A stretch of 64,000 nucleotides of DNA from Paracidobacterium acidisoli (GTDB lineage Bacteria > Acidobacteriota > Terriglobia > Terriglobales > Acidobacteriaceae). The stretch's first letter is position 1, and every line of letters begins with the position of its first letter. Made by a program: the position numbers and the translations under genes. Positions 35,396-43,393 of this stretch are shown here, in pieces. The stretch lies in NCBI RefSeq assembly GCF_003428625.2, contig NZ_QVQT02000004.1, forward strand, positions 248,001-312,000, given 5' to 3'. Below the pieces are notes generated by a model. The model did no database searches. It had not been told where the DNA came from and worked only from the letters and a program-made list of their open reading frames with translations.

Positions 35396-35476
35396 ATGCC
35401 CCATGTCCGTCTGTCGGACATGGGACTGGGAACTCTTCCCCTTGTCATCCCGAGCGAAGCCGAGGGATCTGCATTT
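35396..35476. repeat. dispersed repeat, family A, copy 2
   Basis: Same hairpin (35400-35424) and tail as the copy at 35198, differing in only a few bases. The A-B-A arrangement here is followed by a truncated family-B start (GGGTGCCCCACGAAG, about 35498-35512). Confidence 0.8.
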
Positions 35477-35519
35477 TCATATCGGAGAAAACGAAAGGGT
35501 GCCCCACGAAGACAAACCC

Positions 35520-36057
35520 CCGCCCGCACTCTACCGGCATTTTTTTTTATCCCCTCAGCCTCATCCCGCATTCAAACCGTCCTTCATTTCCACGTCCTCT
35601 CCGCCTCCTGTGCAAACTGCGGATAAGCCCTCCGCTGTGGATCACCCGCCTTTACGGAGACCGCTCCCGCAGCGCCCCGGACCGTGCTTTCCACTCCCGG
35701 CAGCCGCTTTCCACACCCTTCGCAAAGCCTCCTGTTCATAACGAGGAGAACCGGGGTGGCATTTCGCGTCTTTTCCCCCGCTTTCCTGCTTTTGCGAATC
35801 CGCCGTCACCGGTTTTCTAAAACCGGTACATATTCCGGAGCCGCTCTCCATGCGGTTTTGCCGCGGCTTTCCACTTTTCCGCACCGAACGGCTGCTACGG
35901 CGGGATAAATACATACTCAAAAACAGGTAGTACCCGTAGCCGTTGCCAACCGGGCCGCGGCTCAGCACGAAAGGCTCGTCCTGCCTGGCCGTTTGCCGCG
36001 TCCCCCACACAGAATCCCTGTTTTCCAGAGAGCGCAAATAGGGGTTTTCTCACTAGA
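35520..36057. other. candidate oriC region upstream of dnaN
   Basis: The non-coding 538 bp hold several DnaA-box-like words relative to TTATCCACA: TTATCCGCA on the minus strand (35618-35626, 8 of 9), TGATCCACA minus (35636-35644, 8 of 9), CTTTCCACA plus (35707-35715, 7 of 9), TTATGAACA minus (35733-35741, 7 of 9), and TTTTCCAGA near 36020 (7 of 9). A T9 run near 35541-35549 and the hairpin ACCGGTTTT/AAAACCGGT (35808-35827) add AT-rich and structured segments. Position before dnaN and near rpmH-dnaA fits an origin, but box quality is modest. Confidence 0.4.
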
Positions 36058-36228
36058 ATGGAGCCGTCTGCACTTGCTGCGCCGGAATCGATCCCTCGCG
36101 TGGTATACAGTGAGGCAAACGTATCGTCGGCGCTTCGCCCGGAAACGGGCCCGAACGCCGCAGCAGCCTTGGGGAGGCACAGCATGCTGGTGGGAGTCGA
36201 ACAGGAGAAAACCGTACAGGGGGCATCC

Positions 36229-37350
36229 ATGGAGATCAGCGTCAGCCGTCAGGACCTGCTTCGCGAACTGACCGCCACGCAGAGTGTCGTCGAGCGCAAA
36301 ACGACCATTCCCATCCTCTCCAACTTCCTCTTCGAGGCCGGAGACGACGGCATCACCATCACCGCGACCGATCTCGACCAGAGCATCCGCACCACCTGCG
36401 CCGCAAAGGTCAAAAAGCCCGGCTCCTGCACCATCCCCGCGCGCAAGCTGTACGACTACATCAAGCTGTTGCCCGAGGGCGATATCTCGATCAAGCTTCT
36501 CGATAACCACTGGGTGCAGATCCGCTCCGGCCGCTCCAACACGAAGATGGTCGGCATGGCCCGCGCCAACTTCCCGCAGGTGCCGGAGTTCCCCGAAGCC
36601 AGCATCACCCGCATCCCGGTCGCTTCCCTGAAGAGCCTGATATCCAAAACCATCTTCGCCATCTCGAACGAGGAGTCGCGCTACACCCTCAACGGCGCGC
36701 TGCTCATCCTCAAGGCCGAATCCATCGCCATGGTCGCCACCGACGGTCATCGCCTCGCTCACATCGAGAAGAGCGGCGAAGACTTCCCCGGCATCGGTCC
36801 GGAAAAGAAGACCCTCATCCCGCGCAAAGCGCTCTCCGAGCTGCAGTCTCTGCTCTCGAATACCGACGCCGAGGCCCTCGACTTTGCCGATGACGATCAC
36901 ACCCTCTACTTCCGCATCGGCGCTCGCGTGCTCACCAGCCGCAAGCTCACCGGCCAGTTCCCCAATTACGAGGCGGTCCTGCCCCGCGACAACAACAAGT
37001 TCGTCGTCGTGCGCAGTGAAGATCTCTCCGGCTCCATCCAGCGCGTCGCCCAGTTCGCCGACGAGCGCTCCGGCGCCATCCGCATTCGCATCGAGCAGAA
37101 CGAGCTGAAGATCTCATCGTCCTCGACCGAGACCGGCGAATCCGAAGACACCATCGACAGCCCCTACACCTTCGATCCCATCGTCGTCGGCTTCAACTCC
37201 GCCTATCTCCTTGACTTCCTCAAAGCCATCGGCAACACCGGCGAAGTTCGCCTTGAGTTCAAGGACTCGCAGTCGGCCGGCCAGATGCGCCCCGAAGATG
37301 GCTCCGAAGATTACAAGTACCGCTACATCATCATGCCCATGCGCATCTGA
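36229..37350 (+). CDS. dnaN: DNA polymerase III beta subunit (sliding clamp)
   Basis: DnaN forms the dimeric ring that tethers DNA polymerase III to DNA. From the ATG at 36229 it has 373 residues, normal for the family: MEISVSRQDLLRELTATQSV, RKTTIPILSNFLFEA, RYTLNGALL, MVATDGHRLA in the second domain, and the C-terminal YKYRYIIMPMRI. An open frame continues 57 codons upstream to 36058 but shows no clamp similarity, and AGGGGG lies just before 36229. It is monocistronic here, with a strong terminator 70 bp after its stop; recF is not present next to it. Confidence 0.97.
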   Translation: MEISVSRQDLLRELTATQSVVERKTTIPILSNFLFEAGDDGITITATDLDQSIRTTCAAKVKKPGSCTIPARKLYDYIKLLPEGDISIKLLDNHWVQIRSGRSNTKMVGMARANFPQVPEFPEASITRIPVASLKSLISKTIFAISNEESRYTLNGALLILKAESIAMVATDGHRLAHIEKSGEDFPGIGPEKKTLIPRKALSELQSLLSNTDAEALDFADDDHTLYFRIGARVLTSRKLTGQFPNYEAVLPRDNNKFVVVRSEDLSGSIQRVAQFADERSGAIRIRIEQNELKISSSSTETGESEDTIDSPYTFDPIVVGFNSAYLLDFLKAIGNTGEVRLEFKDSQSAGQMRPEDGSEDYKYRYIIMPMRI

Positions 37351-37420
37351 CTCCTTCGCGGAGGGCGGAAGACAAAGCCGCCGGAACATACACGCGTGCC
37401 GCAGAAATACGTATCCCGCA

Positions 37421-37449
37421 AAGGCCCGGAAACCCTCCGGGCCTTTTTT
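37421..37449 (+). terminator. intrinsic terminator of dnaN
   Basis: AAGGCCCGGA-AACCC-TCCGGGCCTT is a perfect 10-bp stem with a 5-base loop, continuing into a run of six T. It lies 70 bp after the dnaN stop. Confidence 0.92.
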
Positions 37450-37633
37450 GATCTTCAGTCTGTACCCGTCTGCGGGCCGCGATCCATCCAGCGCGACAGG
37501 CGCTTACAGGGGCGCCGGACATGCCCGGCCTGGCATTCAGCCTTCCCTCTCAGGCCTCTGATTTCATAATCTGTTTGCAGGGGTATCTGTCATAATCAAC
37601 AAGCCTTCCCCGATTCTGAGCTGAGAGGAAATT

Positions 37634-38740
37634 TTGGGAGCGTCGGTAAAGAGCCATTACATTCCCACGCTGGATGGTCTCCGCGCCGTCTCCATTATCC
37701 TTGTCATCGTCTCTCACTGCGTGAACCCGAAGACCAGCCACCGGCTCGTTGAAATGGGTCACGTCGGCGTTCTGATGTTTTTTGCTCTGAGCGGCTTTCT
37801 TATTACCACCCGGCTTCTGCAGGAATACACCGCCGCCGGCCGTATCTCGCTCAGAAACTTCTACGTGCGGCGCATCTTTCGTATCCTGCCGCCTTCGCTC
37901 TTTTATCTGGGTGTCATTTCGATTCTGGCCGCGTCCGGTCTTATCCAGTGCAGCTGGCGAGCCATCCGTTCCGCGCTCTTTCTCTATACGAACTACGCCC
38001 AGTACGGTGACATGGGATGGAAGATCGGCCACTTCTGGTCGCTCTCCGTCGAGGAGCACTTCTATCTCTTCTGGCCTGCTCTGCTGATTCTCTTCGGTGT
38101 CCGCCGGGGTCAGAAGACAGCGGCGGCGCTCGCCGGTCTGGTCATCACCTGGCGCATCGTAGACGATCGCTACGAACTCCTCGCCCGTCTGTTTCACAAC
38201 CCAAACCTCGCCTTTCACGGCAACCGCACCGACCTCATCGCCGATGCCCTGCTCTGGGGCTGCTGTCTCGCGTTTTACTACCACCCTCGCATGCGCTTCT
38301 CGCTCTCTCCGGCCTGGAGCACAGCCATAGTCCTTTCCGCAGCAGCTCTTCTGACAGCGCTCTTCTCCTGGCACATCAATCACGGAACCATCCTTGCCCA
38401 GGCTCTGCCCACGGTGATCCTCGGCGGCCTGGTCGCCGCTCCCAATGCCCCCATCGGACGGCTCCTCGAGCTTCCGCTGCTCCGCTACATCGGAAGAATC
38501 TCCTACAGCCTCTATATCTGGCAGCAGCTCTTTGTCGGCCAGTCCGGTCTGCTGATTCCCCTTTCCCTGCTCGGTCTTCTGGCCTGCGCGCTCTTCAGCT
38601 ATTACGTGATCGAGCAGCCCTCCATTCGCTATGGACGCAGATTTCTCTCCCGCAGCACCGCTGCGCCGCTCCCGTCCGCCGGCGCACAGCAGCCCCAGCC
38701 CCAGTCCCGCTCTGCGCACAGCGTTCCTGAAAACGTCTGA
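37634..38740 (+). CDS. acyltransferase-3 family integral membrane protein
   Basis: The 368-residue protein has about ten hydrophobic helices and the OafA/acyltransferase-3 pattern: IPTLDGLRAVSIILVIVSHC at the N-terminus with the catalytic-type H in VSHC, GVLMFFALSGFLITTRLL, NFYVRRIFRILPP, FWSLSVEEHFYLFWP and RYIGRISYSLYIWQQL. These proteins transfer acetyl or succinyl groups to cell-surface sugars. The start is TTG at 37634 with GAGAGG 8 bases ahead. The last 30 residues are Pro/Gln/Ser-rich. Which surface polymer is modified cannot be said. Confidence 0.87.
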   Translation: MGASVKSHYIPTLDGLRAVSIILVIVSHCVNPKTSHRLVEMGHVGVLMFFALSGFLITTRLLQEYTAAGRISLRNFYVRRIFRILPPSLFYLGVISILAASGLIQCSWRAIRSALFLYTNYAQYGDMGWKIGHFWSLSVEEHFYLFWPALLILFGVRRGQKTAAALAGLVITWRIVDDRYELLARLFHNPNLAFHGNRTDLIADALLWGCCLAFYYHPRMRFSLSPAWSTAIVLSAAALLTALFSWHINHGTILAQALPTVILGGLVAAPNAPIGRLLELPLLRYIGRISYSLYIWQQLFVGQSGLLIPLSLLGLLACALFSYYVIEQPSIRYGRRFLSRSTAAPLPSAGAQQPQPQSRSAHSVPENV

Positions 38741-38889
38741 TATCGGCAGTTTCTGCCGCGCTTCCGGAAAATCTCCCCGCCTTCCGTCTGCATCCTCGTT
38801 CCGGATGTCAGAACCAGGGTGCCGGTCGTAATCTTGTCCGGCTCCGGTCTCTGTGGCACAATTTGCCGGCACGGGAAGGGCGGGATCAA

Positions 38890-39600
38890 ATGCCTTACGA
38901 CCGCGGTAAACTCAGCGTCGCTCACGGAAACCTGCGCGTGATGTATCTCAACCACGGCATCGTGACCGTCCAGAGCACCTTTCAGCTTCCCGGACCGCCT
39001 CCACCCTCTCTGAACGCGCCTGGCCGCGGCTTTCGCGAGCGCAGAAAGTTCGACCCTCGCCAGGTCGCCGTTATGGGCAAAATGGTGCAGGATCTCGATG
39101 AATTCGAGCTCGATTTCGACGCCGCCAATCCCTACATGGCAAGCGATCTCATCTCTGGTCCCGAGTTCGTCTTCCACGGCAGCAAGCAGACCTGGGATGT
39201 GATCTACGAGAGCGGCGGCCTGCAGTCCCTCGGTGACAACACCAGCATCTCGCAGCACGTTCACAACAGCACCGCCGCGCAGAGCAGCTACGTCTCCGGA
39301 ACACGTGCCCTCTCGGTCGCTCACAGCTTTGCCAGCGGCGGCCTCAACAAAACCGTGGGAGAATACGGCTTCGTCTATATGTTTCACATCGACGGCGGCA
39401 TCGTGATGGGCAACGGCCACAACCACAATCAGGCCGAGGTCGCCGGCCTCGGCAAAGTTCCCATCCGCGACATCCTCATGTTCAAGTGGCTCGCGCAGCC
39501 GCGCAAAATCTATCTGAATCTTGAGTACACAGCCACGCCCACCCCGCCCCTTCTCATCCAGAACTGCCTTACCGCCATCGGCGGCGGCGCCACTCCCTGA
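38890..39600 (+). CDS. putative ADP-ribosyltransferase-like protein
   Basis: The 236-residue protein resembles the pertussis/cholera-toxin ADP-ribosyltransferase fold between residues 90 and 200: FVFHGSKQTWDVIYESGGL (93-111), the strand SSYVSGTRALSVAHSFA (132-148; S136-x-T138 matches the STS element), and NQAEVAGLGKVPIRDIL (180-196; E183 in the catalytic glutamate position). The first-strand residue is H96 rather than Arg, so it departs from the R-S-E class and recalls the HG motif of PARP-like enzymes. No signal peptide is present. A good GGAAGGGCGGG ribosome site precedes the ATG. Activity and target are unknown; an inactive fold is possible. Confidence 0.6.
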   Translation: MPYDRGKLSVAHGNLRVMYLNHGIVTVQSTFQLPGPPPPSLNAPGRGFRERRKFDPRQVAVMGKMVQDLDEFELDFDAANPYMASDLISGPEFVFHGSKQTWDVIYESGGLQSLGDNTSISQHVHNSTAAQSSYVSGTRALSVAHSFASGGLNKTVGEYGFVYMFHIDGGIVMGNGHNHNQAEVAGLGKVPIRDILMFKWLAQPRKIYLNLEYTATPTPPLLIQNCLTAIGGGATP

Positions 39601-39609
39601 ATCGATCTC

Positions 39610-39666
39610 TTCTTCCCATAGACGTTCGAGGGGAGTATGCTTTCTTCCCATAGATGTTCGAGGGGA
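39610..39666 (+). repeat. tandem 25-bp direct repeat before the PadR-permease operon
   Basis: Two 25-bp copies (39610-39634 and 39642-39666), differing at one base, both contain TTCTTCCCATAGA and GTTCGAGGGGA. They lie between the ADP-ribosyltransferase-like gene and the PadR start at 39675, so the second copy covers the ribosome binding site. They may be binding sites for the regulator. Confidence 0.7.
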
Positions 39667-39674
39667 AGAACGCA

Positions 39675-40061
39675 ATGGCTGAAAAACCCCAAGAAGCAGT
39701 GCGTCGAAGGCGCGATCGCCGGAACGGCCAGTCCGCCGGCGACATGCTGCAGGGCACGCTCGACATGCTCATCCTGCGCACGCTTGTCATGGGACCCGCG
39801 CACGGCCACACCATCGCCGGCGTCATCGAGCACACGTCGGAGAACACGCTCGAAGTCGAGCAGGGGTCGCTCTATCCCGCGCTGCACCGCCTCGAAGACC
39901 GCGGCCTGCTTGCCTCCGAGTGGGGCGTGAGCGAAAACAACCGCAAAGCGAAGTTCTACCGCCTCACCCCCAAAGGCCGGCGCCATCTCGCCGCGCAAAC
40001 CAGCCGCTGGCGGCAGATGACCCGCGCCATCGGTCTCATTCTTGGAGAGCACGCCAAGTAA
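39675..40061 (+). CDS. PadR-family transcriptional regulator
   Basis: The 128-residue protein is a minimal PadR domain of the kind that precedes acidobacterial permeases: [21 protein letters not shown], the [20 protein letters not shown] recognition and wing region, and [23 protein letters not shown] precedes the ATG at 39675; a start at 39654 is also in frame. It is expected to repress itself and the permease gene 70 bp downstream. The tandem repeats just upstream are candidate operators. Confidence 0.9.
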   Translation: MAEKPQEAVRRRRDRRNGQSAGDMLQGTLDMLILRTLVMGPAHGHTIAGVIEHTSENTLEVEQGSLYPALHRLEDRGLLASEWGVSENNRKAKFYRLTPKGRRHLAAQTSRWRQMTRAIGLILGEHAK

Positions 40062-40131
40062 ATCGCCGAGCCAATCTTCGTGGAGCCGATCCGGATCGCC
40101 CCCCGGTCCGATCGCAGAGGGAGAAGCTGCC

Positions 40132-42603
40132 GTGAATCCTCGCCGCTATACGCATCGCGAAAAGAAAGACGCCGACCTCGCTGAAGAGATCGAGTCCCAC
40201 CTCGCCCACGAGCAGGACGCGAACACCGGCCGCGGCCTTCCCTCGGAAGAAGCCCGCCGCCAGGCACGCCTGAAGTTCGGCAACCCGCGCTCCACGCGCG
40301 AAGCGGTCTGGCGCTATCGCTCTCTGCCCTGGCTCGACGATGCATGGCGCGACTTCCGCTTCGCTCTGCGCTCTCTCGCCAAAACCCCCGGCTTCGCCCT
40401 CATCGCCATCGCGGTCATTGCCGTCGGCATCGGCGCAAACACGGCCGTCTTCTCCGTCATCAACACCGTCCTGCTCAAACCGCTCACCTATCCTGACCCG
40501 CAGTCGCTCGTCATGCTCATGAACTCCGGCCCGCGTGGAACATTCCCCGGCGCCAATGTGCCGAAATTCAATATCTGGCGCCAGCAGACCAGCATCTTCA
40601 GCGTGGTTGCCGCCTACGATCGTGGCGGAGCCGGCCTCAATCTTACCGGCGGCAGTGAGCCGGAGCAGATTCAGGGCGTCCACGTCTCCGCCGGCTACTT
40701 CCGCCTCTTCGGCGCGCCGCTCGCCGCCGGACGCACCTTCACCGCTGCGGAAGACAGCCCCAACGGCGGCCGCGTCGTCGTGCTCAGCTACGGCCTCTGG
40801 AAGCGCCGCTACGGCGCCAACCCATCTGTTATCGGCCGCACCATTCAGCTCGACAATCAGCCTTATCTCGTCGTCGGTGTCATCGGCCGCGGCTTCGTCA
40901 CCGAAGCGCCCGCCGATCTCTGGCTGCCCTGGCAGTTCGACATGGCCTCGCACGACATGGCGCATTACTTTGTGGTCTCCGCGCGCCTCAGGCCCGGCGT
41001 CACCATCCCCAGCCTCATGCTCATCCGCGCCACCGCGCGTAAGCGCGAGCTCGCCACCCGCTCCGCCCTCGGCGCCGGCCGCTGGCAGATCGTCCGCCAG
41101 CTTCTCATCGAAAGCCTCACGCTGTCGCTCACCGGAGGCGTTCTGGGGCTCATCCTTGGCTTCACCGGCGTGCGCCTGCTGCTGGCCATCGCTCCCGGCG
41201 GCATCCCGCGCATCGGCGAAGACGGCTCCGCCGTCACCCTCGACGCGCATGTGCTGCTCTTCACTCTCGGCGTCTCGGTCCTCACCGGCATTCTCTTCGG
41301 ACTCGTGCCCGCCCTCAGCGCCTCGCGCCCCAACCTCGCCGCCACGCTCAACGAAAGCAGTAGCCGCTCCGGAGTCGGCTTCCGCAGCGGCCGTATTCGC
41401 TCGCTCCTCGTCATCAGCGAGATGGCGCTCGCCCTCATCCTCGTCATCGGAGCCGCGCTCTTCATCCGCACCTTTATGAAGCTCCAGGGCGTCGACCCCG
41501 GCTTCGATCCGCACAACGTTCTCACCCTTGCCATGTCCGTCAGCGGCGACCGCTTCCGGAAAACAGCCTCCGTCGAGCAGGTCATCCGCGCAGGCACCGA
41601 GCGCCTCGCCTCAGTTCCCGGAGTGGCTGGCGCCGCCGCCGGAAACGGCCTGCCGCTCCAGGGCGCCTTCGGTATGAGCTTCGACGTTGTCGGACGCCCG
41701 AAGGGCAATACGCCGTTTACCGGCATCGTCGGGTACTATTCCGTCTCCTGGAACTACTTCGATACCTTCAGAATCCCTCTTCTGCGCGGCCGCAGCTTCA
41801 CCGATCGGGACGACGGCTCCGCTCCCGGCGTCGTCATCATCAACGAAGCGATGGCAAAGCAGTACTGGCCCAAAGGCGATCCGCTCGGAGACCGTCTGCA
41901 GAAAGGGGTCGGCGCCGGCCCCGTCTTTGCCGAGCCGCCGCGCCAGATCATCGGCATCGTCGGCGACACGCGCGATGAGGGTCTGAATCGCGATGCCGCC
42001 CCCACCATGTACATTCCCATCGCCCAGATGCCGGATGCGGAAACAGTGCTCAATGCTCGCGTCGTGCCGCTCTGGTGGGTTATCCGCAGTAATGGAGATC
42101 CGCACGCCCTCGCTGCCCCCGTTACGGCTGCCCTTCGCGAAGCCAGCGGCGGTCTGCCCGTCGCGCACGTCCGCACTATGGATGAGGTCGAAGTCGGCGT
42201 CACCTCGCGCCAGCGCTTCAACATGCTGCTCCTGACCGTATTCGGATTATCCGGCCTGCTCATGGCCGCCATCGGCATCTACGGCCTCATGGCTTACTCG
42301 GTCCAGCAGCGCACGCAGGAGATGGGCATCCGCATGGCCCTCGGCGCGCAAGCCTCGAACATCCGCAACATGGTCATCCGCCAGGGCATGTTCCTTGCCG
42401 TCATCGGCGTCGCCCTTGGCATCGGCGGAGCCTTCTGGCTCACCCGCTTCATCGCCGGCTTCCTCTTCGGCGTCAAAGCCTGGGACCCGCTGGCCTTCAT
42501 CGCCACGCCGCTGCTGCTCTGCTGCGTCGCGCTCTTCGCCGTCTGGATTCCCGCCCGCCGCGCCACCCGCGTCGATCCCATGACCGCTCTGCGCTTCGAG
42601 TAA
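40132..42603 (+). CDS. FtsX/MacB-type permease (ADOP family) with internal deletion
   Basis: The 823-residue membrane protein has the ADOP layout: soluble N-terminal helix (DADLAEEIESHLAHEQDAN), first helix (FALIAIAVIAVGIGANTAVF), MacB-type periplasmic domain, FtsX permease half, a second periplasmic domain and second permease half ending RRATRVDPMTALRFE. In the usual protein the first periplasmic domain continues for about 90 residues and is followed by a GAVGxVLLIACANVANLLLARA helix. Here, at about residues 283-295, RLRPGVTIPSLMLIRATARKRELA runs straight on, so this part is missing and the topology is altered. GTG 40132 follows AGGGAG. It could be impaired. Confidence 0.88.
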   Translation: MNPRRYTHREKKDADLAEEIESHLAHEQDANTGRGLPSEEARRQARLKFGNPRSTREAVWRYRSLPWLDDAWRDFRFALRSLAKTPGFALIAIAVIAVGIGANTAVFSVINTVLLKPLTYPDPQSLVMLMNSGPRGTFPGANVPKFNIWRQQTSIFSVVAAYDRGGAGLNLTGGSEPEQIQGVHVSAGYFRLFGAPLAAGRTFTAAEDSPNGGRVVVLSYGLWKRRYGANPSVIGRTIQLDNQPYLVVGVIGRGFVTEAPADLWLPWQFDMASHDMAHYFVVSARLRPGVTIPSLMLIRATARKRELATRSALGAGRWQIVRQLLIESLTLSLTGGVLGLILGFTGVRLLLAIAPGGIPRIGEDGSAVTLDAHVLLFTLGVSVLTGILFGLVPALSASRPNLAATLNESSSRSGVGFRSGRIRSLLVISEMALALILVIGAALFIRTFMKLQGVDPGFDPHNVLTLAMSVSGDRFRKTASVEQVIRAGTERLASVPGVAGAAAGNGLPLQGAFGMSFDVVGRPKGNTPFTGIVGYYSVSWNYFDTFRIPLLRGRSFTDRDDGSAPGVVIINEAMAKQYWPKGDPLGDRLQKGVGAGPVFAEPPRQIIGIVGDTRDEGLNRDAAPTMYIPIAQMPDAETVLNARVVPLWWVIRSNGDPHALAAPVTAALREASGGLPVAHVRTMDEVEVGVTSRQRFNMLLLTVFGLSGLLMAAIGIYGLMAYSVQQRTQEMGIRMALGAQASNIRNMVIRQGMFLAVIGVALGIGGAFWLTRFIAGFLFGVKAWDPLAFIATPLLLCCVALFAVWIPARRATRVDPMTALRFE

Positions 42604-42649
42604 AATGATCGGTTCGCCGCTAGGCGATTGTTTTCCCGATGTGCGCAGA

Positions 42650-43393
42650 TCAGTGAGCCAGTTGCATTGCCTCTCGCCTTCTTCGCAATGGTAGCCAGTG
42701 GAATGCATTGCGCGCCTTCTCAATTTCTGCTTCGAGACGGCAAGGAGAAGCATTGTCGTCCAGTCTCGATTCGAAGATGAGAGCGGCTTGCTGTGGGATA
42801 AAACTGCTAAGCCTGCTGTATGCGCTGACAGAAGCTTCACTCAGTGGGATATGCCGACTTGCCGTATTTACCTCGCTGATATGAACCTGCACCAGACGTT
42901 CGGCAAACCGGGAGAGCATAAAATAGGCTTCAACCATGCTTGAGTCAAACTGCCTAGCGTGGGCTACATCAAGACAAAACATGGCCTCCGGCAGCTGATT
43001 AAAAATGCCGCTCAATTCCTGAGCTGTTCGGCCTGTCTTCTTCCGAGAGTCCATATTTTCAATGCAGACAGTACTTCCCAGCTCTCTCCAAAGCTCAAAG
43101 TTGTGGATACTGTCGGGATGCACTACTACATGGAACGAGTGATTGTTCAGGTGTTGCAGAGCATTCACAATCTGGAGCTCCTCATTTTCTGTGAAGATGC
43201 TCGGAGCATGAATGGAAACGTAATTGTATCGAGCAAGATCAAGTAGAGGTATAGATTCAATCAGAGGTATGAACTCAGGAAAGCGAAGAGCAGAAAGTTC
43301 AATAGCGTTGGTTGCTGTTGAGCTCAAAATAGCGAGAGCCTGATGAAAGTCAGCTAGAGCTATTGCCCCTGTCGAAAAGCCATAATGAGCCAT
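42650..43393 (-). CDS. xylose-isomerase-like TIM-barrel protein of a low-GC cassette
   Basis: The 247-residue protein looks like a sugar phosphate isomerase/epimerase or AP-endonuclease-2-type TIM barrel. Metal-ligand positions are seen in order: YVSIHAPS, VVVHPDSI, CIENMD, CLDVAHAR, QVHISEVN and FESRLD. Catalysis on a phosphorylated sugar or on nucleic acid is possible; the sequence does not decide. Its start shares one base with the stop of the nucleotidyltransferase gene (TGATG), so both are one unit. The base composition is clearly lower in GC than all neighbours and codon use differs, which suggests transfer. The 3' end faces the permease gene. Confidence 0.75.
   Translation of the reverse strand: MAHYGFSTGAIALADFHQALAILSSTATNAIELSALRFPEFIPLIESIPLLDLARYNYVSIHAPSIFTENEELQIVNALQHLNNHSFHVVVHPDSIHNFELWRELGSTVCIENMDSRKKTGRTAQELSGIFNQLPEAMFCLDVAHARQFDSSMVEAYFMLSRFAERLVQVHISEVNTASRHIPLSEASVSAYSRLSSFIPQQAALIFESRLDDNASPCRLEAEIEKARNAFHWLPLRRRREAMQLAH

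Noticed and set aside
35198-35476. CRISPR-like array from regularly similar units
   Set aside because: There are only two A units with a different, palindromic B unit between them; the spacing is not uniform and no cas genes are in the window.
35186-35820. Overlapping plus-strand frames of up to 207 codons across the repeats before dnaN
   Set aside because: They are produced by the palindromic repeats (for example recurring CPSVGHGTGNSS) and show no domain; two frames overlap the same repeat units.
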